64,000 bases of DNA from Cornus controversa (taxonomy: Eukaryota > Streptophyta > Magnoliopsida > Cornales > Cornaceae). The notes beneath the pieces were generated by a model, which had not been told where the DNA came from, did no database searches, and worked only from the letters and a program-made list of their open reading frames with translations. The stretch lies in NCBI GenBank assembly GCA_026545225.1, contig CM048847.1, positions 1 to 64,000 of the forward strand, read 5' to 3'. Positions 1-10,242 of this stretch are shown here, piece by piece; positions within the stretch are counted from its first letter, which is position 1, and the number at the start of each line of letters is the position of its first letter. The translations under genes and the position numbers were made by a program.

Positions 1-130
1 AGTAAAAGAAACAATTCCCAAGCTATCGATGATTTTAAACAAGTTTAGTTTCAGTTGTTCTGATTCAAAAACCCCATTGCTTGAGAAGTTGTGTCATAAT
101 CAGAATCGTAAGTTTCTTTTTTCCAAATTA

Positions 131-211
131 GACCATCAAAGCATCCAAAAGAAGTGACGAACCTGTCAATCCGATCTTCATCACAACCGTATGGTGCTTT
201 GTTCCAAATTC
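131..211. repeat. Shortened sub-repeat (81 bp) in half A
   Basis: After GATCTTCATC this copy jumps directly to ACAACCGTATGG. The full-length sub-repeat starting at 355 has about 60 further bases there, including a GAGTTGTTCTGA block at 419-430. The same shortened form lies 735 bp on in half B (866-946), so the deletion predates the duplication that made the two halves. Confidence 0.7.
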
Positions 212-636
212 GACCGTTTCGACATCTAAAGGAAACAATTTGCAAGCTACCAACCATTTTAAACTTGTTTCATTTGAGTTGTTATGATTAGAAAACCACA
301 TTCCAAGAGAAGTCGTGCCATAATAGTAATCGTACGCTGCTTTTTTCTAAATGAAACCATCAAAGCGTCCCAAAGAAACGACGAGCATGTCGATCCGATC
401 TTCATCCATGTCTGTTTGAGTTGTTCTGAGTCGAAAGAACTATTGCTTGCAATAATCAGGCATGACGACAACCGTATGGCGCTTTGTGCTAGAATTGACC
501 ATCTGGATGTCCAGAAAAATAGAGAATGACAACAACGGTTTCGAACTTGTTTCGTTTGACCTGTCCTGATTCGAAAAGTCCAATCCACGTGAAATCGTGC
601 CATACCTAGAATTATACGTTGCTTTATGCCAAATTC

Positions 637-723
637 AACCGTCAGGACGTCCTGAATCGAAAAGAGTAATTCCATGCTGCACCCATGAATGATCACAACC
701 GTATGGTGCTCTATGCCAACTTC
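637..723. repeat. Shortened sub-repeat (87 bp) in half A
   Basis: Here GGACGTCCTGAATCGAAAAG joins the first conserved block directly to the second. Full-length copies have about 55 bases between them (an AAAGAAACAATT stretch, then TTTTAAAC and an ACTTGTTT-like stretch). The deleted part differs from that of the 81-bp copy, so the two short copies arose independently. Half B has the equivalent form. Confidence 0.65.
642..655. repeat. 14-bp perfect palindrome TCAGGACGTCCTGA in half A
   Basis: The 14 bases equal their own reverse complement. Half B carries TGAGGACGTCCTGA at the matching place, where only the inner 10 bp (AGGACGTCCT) remain perfect. The motif therefore recurs every 736 bp along the array. 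No function is shown by the sequence. Confidence 0.85.
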
Positions 724-3700
724 AACCATCTGGACAAGTAAAAGAAACAATTCCCAAGCTATCGAGGATTTTAAACAAGTTTTGTTTGAGTTGTTCTGAT
801 TCAAAAACCCATTCCTTGAGAAGTCGTGCCATAATCAGAATCGTAAGTTTCTTTTTTCCAAATTAGACCATCAAAGCATCCAAAAGAAGTGACGAACATG
901 TCAATCCGATCTTCATCACAATCGTATGGTGCTTTGTTCCAAATTCGACCGTTTGGACATCTGAAGGAAACAATTTGTAAGCTACCAACCATTTTAAACT
1001 TGTTTCATTTGAGTTGTTTTGATTAGAAAACCACATTCCAAGCGAAGTCTTGCCATAATATTAATCGTACGCTACTTTTTTCTAAATGAAACCATCAAAG
1101 GGTCCCAAAGAAACGACGAGCATGTCGATCCGATCTTCATCCATGTTTGTTTGAGTTGTTCTGAGTCAAAAAGAACAATTCCTTGCAATAACCAGGCATG
1201 ACCACAACCGTATGGCGCTTTGTGCTAGAATTGACCATCTGGATGTCCAGAAGAATAGAGAATGACAACAACGGTTTTGAACTTGTTTCGTTTGACCTGT
1301 CCTGATTCGAAAAGTCCAATCCACGTGAAATCGTGCCATACATAGAATTATACGTTGCTTTATGCCTAATTCGACCGTGAGGACGTCCTGAATCGAAAAG
1401 AGTAATTCCTTGCTGCACTCATGAATGATCACAACCGTATGGTGCTCTATGCCAACTTCAACCATCTGGACAAGTAAAAGAAACAATTCCCAAGCTATCG
1501 ATGATTTTAAACAAGTTTAGTTTCAGTTGTTCTGATTCAAAAACCCCATTGCTTGAGAAGTTGTGTCATAATCAGAATCGTAAGTTTCTTTTTTCCAAAT
1601 TAGACCATCAAAGCATCCAAAAGAAGTGACGAACCTGTCAATCCGATCTTCATCACAACCGTATGGTGCTTTGTTCCAAATTCGACCGTTTCGACATCTA
1701 AAGGAAACAATTTGCAAGCTACCAACCATTTTAAACTTGTTTCATTTGAGTTGTTATGATTAGAAAACCACATTCCAAGAGAAGTCGTGCCATAATAGTA
1801 ATCGTACGCTGCTTTTTTCTAAATGAAACCATCAAAGCGTCCCAAAGAAACGACGAGCATGTCGATCCGATCTTCATCCATGTCTGTTTGAGTTGTTCTG
1901 AGTCGAAAGAACTATTGCTTGCAATAATCAGGCATGACGACAACCGTATGGCGCTTTGTGCTAGAATTGACCATCTGGATGTCCAGAAAAATAGAGAATG
2001 ACAACAACGGTTTCGAACTTGTTTCGTTTGACTTGTCCTGATTCGAAAAGTCCAATCCACGTGAAATCGTGCCATACCTAGAATTATACGTTGCTTTATG
2101 CCAAATTCAACCGTCAGGACGTCCTGAATCGAAAAGAGTAATTCCATGCTGCACCCATGAATGATCACAACCGTATGGTGCTCTATGCCAACTTCAACCA
2201 TCTGGACAAGTAAAAGAAACAATTCCCAAGCTATCGAGGATTTTAAACAAGTTTTGTTTGAGTTGTTCTGATTCAAAAACCCATTCCTTGAGAAGTCGTG
2301 CCATAATCAGAATCGTAAGTTTCTTTTTTCCAAATTAGACCATCAAAGCATCCAAAAGAAGTGACGAACATGTCAATCCGATCTTCATCACAATCGTATG
2401 GTGCTTTGTTCCAAATTCGACCGTTTGGACATCTGAAGGAAACAATTTGTAAGCTACCAACCATTTTAAACTTGTTTCATTTGAGTTGTTTTGATTAGAA
2501 AACCACATTCCAAGCGAAGTCTTGCCATAATATTAATCGTACGCTACTTTTTTCTAAATGAAACCATCAAAGGGTCCCAAAGAAACGACGAGCATGTCGA
2601 TCCGATCTTCATCCATGTTTGTTTGAGTTGTTCTGAGTCAAAAAGAACAATTCCTTGCAATAACCAGGCATGACCACAACCGTATGGCGCTTTGTGCTAG
2701 AATTGACCATCTGGATGTCCAGAAGAATAGAGAATGACAACAACGGTTTTGAACTTGTTTCGTTTGACCTGTCCTGATTCGAAAAGTCCAATCCACGTGA
2801 AATCGTGCCATACATAGAATTATACGTTGCTTTATGCCTAATTCGACCGTGAGGACGTCCTGAATCGAAAAGAGTAATTCCTTGCTGCACTCATGAATGA
2901 TCACAACCGTATGGTGCTCTATGCCAACTTCAACCATCTGGACAAGTAAAAGAAACAATTCCCAAGCTATCGATGATTTTAAACAAGTTTAGTTTCAGTT
3001 GTTCTGATTCAAAAACCCCATTGCTTGAGAAGTTGTGTCATAATCAGAATCGTAAGTTTCTTTTTTCCAAATTAGACCATCAAAGCATCCAAAAGAAGTG
3101 ACGAACCTGTCAATCCGATCTTCATCACAACCGTATGGTGCTTTGTTCCAAATTCGACCGTTTCGACATCTAAAGGAAACAATTTGCAAGCTACCAACCA
3201 TTTTAAACTTGTTTCATTTGAGTTGTTATGATTAGAAAACCACATTCCAAGAGAAGTCGTGCCATAATAGTAATCGTACGCTGCTTTTTTCTAAATGAAA
3301 CCATCAAAGCGTCCCAAAGAAACGACGAGCATGTCGATCCGATCTTCATCCATGTCTGTTTGAGTTGTTCTGAGTCGAAAGAACTATTGCTTGCAATAAT
3401 CAGGCATGACGACAACCGTATGGCGCTTTGTGCTAGAATTGACCATCTGGATGTCCAGAAGAATAGAGAATGACAACAACGGTTTCGAACTTGTTTCGTT
3501 TGACCTGTCCTGATTCGAAAAGTCCAATCCACGTGAAATCGTGCCATACCTAGAATTATACGTTGCTTTATGCCAAATTCAACCGTCAGGACGTCCTGAA
3601 TCGAAAAGAGTAATTCCATGCTGCACCCATGAATGATCACAACCGTATGGTGCTCTATGCCAACTTCAACCATCTGGACAAGTAAAAGAAACAATTCCCA

Positions 3701-4464
3701 AGCTATCGAGGATTTTAAACAAGTTTTGTTTGAGTTGTTCTGATTCAAAAACCCATTCCTTGAGAAGTCGTGCCATAATCAGAATCGTAAGTTTCTTTTT
3801 TCCAAATTAGACCATCAAAGCATCCAAAAGAAGTGACGAACATGTCAATCCGATCTTCATCACAATCGTATGGTGCTTTGTTCCAAATTCGACCGTTTGG
3901 ACATCTGAAGGAAACAATTTGTAAGCTACCAACCATTTTAAACTTGTTTCATTTGAGTTGTTTTGATTAGAAAACCACATTCCAAGCGAAGTCTTGCCAT
4001 AATATTAATCGTACGCTACTTTTTTCTAAATGAAACCATCAAAGGGTCCCAAAGAAACGACGAGCATGTCGATCCGATCTTCATCCATGTTTGTTTGAGT
4101 TGTTCTGAGTCAAAAAGAACAATTCCTTGCAATAACCAGGCATGACCACAACCGTATGGCGCTTTGTGCTAGAATTGACCATCTGGATGTCCAGAAGAAT
4201 AGAGAATGACAACAACGGTTTTGAACTTGTTTCGTTTGACCTGTCCTGATTCGAAAAGTCCAATCCACGTGAAATCGTGCCATACATAGAATTATACGTT
4301 GCTTTATGCCTAATTCGACCGTGAGGACGTCCTGAATCGAAAAGAGTAATTCCTTGCTGCACTCATGAATGATCACAACCGTATGGTGCTCTATGCCAAC
4401 TTCAACCATCTGGACAAGTAAAAGAAACAATTCCCAAGCTATCGATGATTTTAAACAAGTTTAG

Positions 4465-5881
4465 TTTCAGTTGTTCTGATTCAAAAACCCCATTGCTTGA
4501 GAAGTTGTGTCATAATCAGAATCGTAAGTTTCTTTTTTCCAAATTAGACCATCAAAGCATCCAAAAGAAGTGACGAACCTGTCAATCTAAAGGAAACAAT
4601 TTGCAAGCTACCAACCATTTTAAACTTGTTTCATTTGAGTTGTTATGATTAGAAAACCACATTCCAAGAGAAGTCGTGCCATAATAGTAATCGTACGCTG
4701 CTTTTTTCTAAATGAAACCATCAAAGCGTCCCAAAGAAACGACGAGCATGTCGATCCGATCTTCATCCATGTCTGTTTGAGTTGTTCTGAGTCGAAAGAA
4801 CTATTGCTTGCAATAATCAGGCATGACGACAACCGTATGGCGCTTTGTGCTAGAATTGACCATCTGGATGTCCAGAAAAATAGAGAATGACAACAACGGT
4901 TTCGAACTTGTTTCGTTTGACCTGTCCTGATTCGAAAAGTCCAATCCACGTGAAATCGTGCCATACCTAGAATTATACGTTGCTTTATGCCAAATTCAAC
5001 CGTCAGGACGTCCTGAATCGAAAAGAGTAATTCCATGCTGCACCCATGAATGATCACAACCGTATGGTGCTCTATGCCAACTTCAACCATCTGGACAAGT
5101 AAAAGAAACAATTCCCAAGCTATCGAGGATTTTAAACAAGTTTTGTTTGAGTTGTTCTGATTCAAAAACCCATTCCTTGAGAAGTCGTGCCATAATCAGA
5201 ATCGTAAGTTTCTTTTTTCCAAATTAGACCATCAAAGCATCCAAAAGAAGTGACGAACATGTCAATCCGATCTTCATCACAATCGTATGGTGCTTTGTTC
5301 CAAATTCGACCGTTTGGACATCTGAAGGAAACAATTTGTAAGCTACCAACCATTTTAAACTTGTTTCATTTGAGTTGTTTTGATTAGAAAACCACATTCC
5401 AAGCGAAGTCTTGCCATAATATTAATCGTACGCTACTTTTTTCTAAATGAAACCATCAAAGGGTCCCAAAGAAACGACGAGCATGTCGATCCGATCTTCA
5501 TCCATGTTTGTTTGAGTTGTTCTGAGTCAAAAAGAACAATTCCTTGCAATAACCAGGCATGACCACAACCGTATGGCGCTTTGTGCTAGAATTGACCATC
5601 TGGATGTCCAGAAGAATAGAGAATGACAACAACGGTTTTGAACTTGTTTCGTTTGACCTGTCCTGATTCGAAAAGTCCAATCCACGTGAAATCGTGCCAT
5701 ACATAGAATTATACGTTGCTTTATGCCTAATTCGACCGTGAGGACGTCCTGAATCGAAAAGAGTAATTCCTTGCTGCACTCATGAATGATCACAACCGTA
5801 TGGTGCTCTATGCCAACTTCAACCATCTGGACAAGTAAAAGAAACAATTCCCAAGCTATCGATGATTTTAAACAAGTTTAG
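4465..5881. repeat. HOR with 55-bp deletion, copy 1 (1417 bp)
   Basis: Compared with the unit at 2993, 55 bp are missing between 4587 and 4588. The left side ends in CAATC and the deleted stretch ends in ACATC, so three bases (ATC) are shared at the breakpoints. This is the signature of replication slippage or microhomology end joining. The deletion removes the core of one sub-repeat in half A. The next unit (5882) carries a linked G-to-A substitution. Confidence 0.95.
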
Positions 5882-8825
5882 TTTCAGTTGTTCTGATTCA
5901 AAAACCCCATTACTTGAGAAGTTGTGTCATAATCAGAATCGTAAGTTTCTTTTTTCCAAATTAGACCATCAAAGCATCCAAAAGAAGTGACGAACCTGTC
6001 AATCCGATCTTCATCACAACCGTATGGTGCTTTGTTCCAAATTCGACCGTTTCGACATCTAAAGGAAACAATTTGCAAGCTACCAACCATTTTAAACTTG
6101 TTTCATTTGAGTTGTTATGATTAGAAAACCACATTCCAAGAGAAGTCGTGCCATAATAGTAATCGTACGCTGCTTTTTTCTAAATGAAACCATCAAAGCG
6201 TCCCAAAGAAACGACGAGCATGTCGATCCGATCTTCATCCATGTCTGTTTGAGTTGTTCTGAGTCGAAAGAACTATTGCTTGCAATAATCAGGCATGACG
6301 ACAACCGTATGGCGCTTTGTGCTAGAATTGACCATCTGGATGTCCAGAAAAATAGAGAATGACAACAACGGTTTCGAACTTGTTTCGTTTGACCTGTCCT
6401 GATTCGAAAAGTCCAATCCACGTGAAATCGTGCCATACCTAGAATTATACGTTGCTTTATGCCAAATTCAACCGTCAGGACGTCCTGAATCGAAAAGAGT
6501 AATTCCATGCTGCACCCATGAATGATCACAACCGTATGGTGCTCTATGCCAACTTCAACCATCTGGACAAGTAAAAGAAACAATTCCCAAGCTATCGAGG
6601 ATTTTAAACAAGTTTTGTTTGAGTTGTTCTGATTCAAAAACCCATTCCTTGAGAAGTCGTGCCATAATCAGAATCGTAAGTTTCTTTTTTCCAAATTAGA
6701 CCATCAAAGCATCCAAAAGAAGTGACGAACATGTCAATCCGATCTTCATCACAATCGTATGGTGCTTTGTTCCAAATTCGACCGTTTGGACATCTGAAGG
6801 AAACAATTTGTAAGCTACCAACCATTTTAAACTTGTTTCATTTGAGTTGTTTTGATTAGAAAACCACATTCCAAGCGAAGTCTTGCCATAATATTAATCG
6901 TACGCTACTTTTTTCTAAATGAAACCATCAAAGGGTCCCAAAGAAACGACGAGCATGTCGATCCGATCTTCATCCATGTTTGTTTGAGTTGTTCTGAGTC
7001 AAAAAGAACAATTCCTTGCAATAACCAGGCATGACCACAACCGTATGGCGCTTTGTGCTAGAATTGACCATCTGGATGTCCAGAAGAATAGAGAATGACA
7101 ACAACGGTTTTGAACTTGTTTCGTTTGACCTGTCCTGATTCGAAAAGTCCAATCCACGTGAAATCGTGCCATACATAGAATTATACGTTGCTTTATGCCT
7201 AATTCGACCGTGAGGACGTCCTGAATCGAAAAGAGTAATTCCTTGCTGCACTCATGAATGATCACAACCGTATGGTGCTCTATGCCAACTTCAACCATCT
7301 GGACAAGTAAAAGAAACAATTCCCAAGCTATCGATGATTTTAAACAAGTTTAGTTTCAGTTGTTCTGATTCAAAAACCCCATTGCTTGAGAAGTTGTGTC
7401 ATAATCAGAATCGTAAGTTTCTTTTTTCCAAATTAGACCATCAAAGCATCCAAAAGAAGTGACGAACCTGTCAATCCGATCTTCATCACAACCGTATGGT
7501 GCTTTGTTCCAAATTCGACCGTTTCGACATCTAAAGGAAACAATTTGCAAGCTACCAACCATTTTAAACTTGTTTCATTTGAGTTGTTATGATTAGAAAA
7601 CCACATTCCAAGAGAAGTCGTGCCATAATAGTAATCGTACGCTGCTTTTTTCTAAATGAAACCATCAAAGCGTCCCAAAGAAACGACGAGCATGTCGATC
7701 CGATCTTCATCCATGTCTGTTTGAGTTGTTCTGAGTCGAAAGAACTATTGCTTGCAATAATCAGGCATGACGACAACCGTATGGCGCTTTGTGCTAGAAT
7801 TGACCATCTGGATGTCCAGAAAAATAGAGAATGACAACAACGGTTTCGAACTTGTTTCGTTTGACTTGTCCTGATTCGAAAAGTCCAATCCACGTGAAAT
7901 CGTGCCATACCTAGAATTATACGTTGCTTTATGCCAAATTCAACCGTCAGGACGTCCTGAATCGAAAAGAGTAATTCCATGCTGCACCCATGAATGATCA
8001 CAACCGTATGGTGCTCTATGCCAACTTCAACCATCTGGACAAGTAAAAGAAACAATTCCCAAGCTATCGAGGATTTTAAACAAGTTTTGTTTGAGTTGTT
8101 CTGATTCAAAAACCCATTCCTTGAGAAGTCGTGCCATAATCAGAATCGTAAGTTTCTTTTTTCCAAATTAGACCATCAAAGCATCCAAAAGAAGTGACGA
8201 ACATGTCAATCCGATCTTCATCACAATCGTATGGTGCTTTGTTCCAAATTCGACCGTTTGGACATCTGAAGGAAACAATTTGTAAGCTACCAACCATTTT
8301 AAACTTGTTTCATTTGAGTTGTTTTGATTAGAAAACCACATTCCAAGCGAAGTCTTGCCATAATATTAATCGTACGCTACTTTTTTCTAAATGAAACCAT
8401 CAAAGGGTCCCAAAGAAACGACGAGCATGTCGATCCGATCTTCATCCATGTTTGTTTGAGTTGTTCTGAGTCAAAAAGAACAATTCCTTGCAATAACCAG
8501 GCATGACCACAACCGTATGGCGCTTTGTGCTAGAATTGACCATCTGGATGTCCAGAAGAATAGAGAATGACAACAACGGTTTTGAACTTGTTTCGTTTGA
8601 CCTGTCCTGATTCGAAAAGTCCAATCCACGTGAAATCGTGCCATACATAGAATTATACGTTGCTTTATGCCTAATTCGACCGTGAGGACGTCCTGAATCG
8701 AAAAGAGTAATTCCTTGCTGCACTCATGAATGATCACAACCGTATGGTGCTCTATGCCAACTTCAACCATCTGGACAAGTAAAAGAAACAATTCCCAAGC
8801 TATCGATGATTTTAAACAAGTTTAG

Positions 8826-10242
8826 TTTCAGTTGTTCTGATTCAAAAACCCCATTGCTTGAGAAGTTGTGTCATAATCAGAATCGTAAGTTTCTTTTTTC
8901 CAAATTAGACCATCAAAGCATCCAAAAGAAGTGACGAACCTGTCAATCTAAAGGAAACAATTTGCAAGCTACCAACCATTTTAAACTTGTTTCATTTGAG
9001 TTGTTATGATTAGAAAACCACATTCCAAGAGAAGTCGTGCCATAATAGTAATCGTACGCTGCTTTTTTCTAAATGAAACCATCAAAGCGTCCCAAAGAAA
9101 CGACGAGCATGTCGATCCGATCTTCATCCATGTCTGTTTGAGTTGTTCTGAGTCGAAAGAACTATTGCTTGCAATAATCAGGCATGACGACAACCGTATG
9201 GCGCTTTGTGCTAGAATTGACCATCTGGATGTCCAGAAAAATAGAGAATGACAACAACGGTTTCGAACTTGTTTCGTTTGACCTGTCCTGATTCGAAAAG
9301 TCCAATCCACGTGAAATCGTGCCATACCTAGAATTATACGTTGCTTTATGCCAAATTCAACCGTCAGGACGTCCTGAATCGAAAAGAGTAATTCCATGCT
9401 GCACCCATGAATGATCACAACCGTATGGTGCTCTATGCCAACTTCAACCATCTGGACAAGTAAAAGAAACAATTCCCAAGCTATCGAGGATTTTAAACAA
9501 GTTTTGTTTGAGTTGTTCTGATTCAAAAACCCATTCCTTGAGAAGTCGTGCCATAATCAGAATCGTAAGTTTCTTTTTTCCAAATTAGACCATCAAAGCA
9601 TCCAAAAGAAGTGACGAACATGTCAATCCGATCTTCATCACAATCGTATGGTGCTTTGTTCCAAATTCGACCGTTTGGACATCTGAAGGAAACAATTTGT
9701 AAGCTACCAACCATTTTAAACTTGTTTCATTTGAGTTGTTTTGATTAGAAAACCACATTCCAAGCGAAGTCTTGCCATAATATTAATCGTACGCTACTTT
9801 TTTCTAAATGAAACCATCAAAGGGTCCCAAAGAAACGACGAGCATGTCGATCCGATCTTCATCCATGTTTGTTTGAGTTGTTCTGAGTCAAAAAGAACAA
9901 TTCCTTGCAATAACCAGGCATGACCACAACCGTATGGCGCTTTGTGCTAGAATTGACCATCTGGATGTCCAGAAGAATAGAGAATGACAACAACGGTTTT
10001 GAACTTGTTTCGTTTGACCTGTCCTGATTCGAAAAGTCCAATCCACGTGAAATCGTGCCATACATAGAATTATACGTTGCTTTATGCCTAATTCGACCGT
10101 GAGGACGTCCTGAATCGAAAAGAGTAATTCCTTGCTGCACTCATGAATGATCACAACCGTATGGTGCTCTATGCCAACTTCAACCATCTGGACAAGTAAA
10201 AGAAACAATTCCCAAGCTATCGATGATTTTAAACAAGTTTAG
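8826..10242. repeat. HOR with 55-bp deletion, copy 2 (1417 bp)
   Basis: The identical deletion junction lies at 8948/8949, exactly 4361 bp after the first. The next unit (10243) again carries the linked G-to-A substitution, so the copy was spread as part of a larger block rather than by recurrent deletion. Confidence 0.95.

Larger units (their letters stand above)
131..865. repeat. Internal sub-repeats inside a 736-bp half (ancestral unit about 142 bp)
   Basis: A degenerate motif of the form GCTTT-x3-CCAAATTCGACCATC recurs six times per half. Anchored on its (G/A)ACC, the copies lie at 131, 212, 355, 497, 637 and 724, and the series restarts at 866. The spacings are 81, 143, 142, 140, 87 and 142 bp. 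Long intervals also carry a second conserved block of the form GAGTTGTTCTGATTCAAAA followed by GTCGTGCC. The 81-bp interval lacks the segment containing that block, and the 87-bp interval lacks a different stretch ending just before it. The simplest reading is an ancestral unit of about 142 bp, four full and two internally deleted copies per half. The sub-repeats are strongly diverged from each other, so this layer is old. Confidence 0.8.
49..1520. repeat. Representative 1472-bp higher-order repeat (halves A and B)
   Basis: This is the first full unit. It splits into half A (49-784) and half B (785-1520), each 736 bp. I count about 34 differences between the halves, including a pair of compensating 1-bp indels, so they are about 95% identical by eye. 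Diagnostic differences include CCCCATTGC (A) versus CCCATTCC (B) near the start, GAACCTGTC versus GAACATGTC, GTTTCGAC versus GTTTGGAC, AAGCGTCCC versus AAGGGTCCC, and TGCACCCATG versus TGCACTCATG near the end. Neighbouring 1472-bp units are far more alike than the two halves are. So the 1472-bp dimer, not the 736-bp half, is the unit now being homogenised. Confidence 0.95.

Noticed and set aside
49-784. Four 184-bp monomers per half, as in common plant satellites
   Set aside because: 736 equals 4 x 184, but the visible internal motif spacings are 81, 143, 142, 140, 87 and 142 bp, which do not fit a 184-bp phase.
1282-1299. CENP-B-box-like site around TTTCGTTTGACC
   Set aside because: Only the TTCG core matches; the conserved downstream G-rich half of the box is missing.
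1731-2276. A 181-codon minus-strand open frame repeated in nearly every HOR, with similar 60-106 codon frames on both strands
   Set aside because: Their recurrence follows from the DNA being tandemly repeated. There is no protein-family motif, substitutions show no codon-position preference that I can see, and frames overlap on both strands. Some units break the frame (for example 48709-49254) with no other sign of selection.
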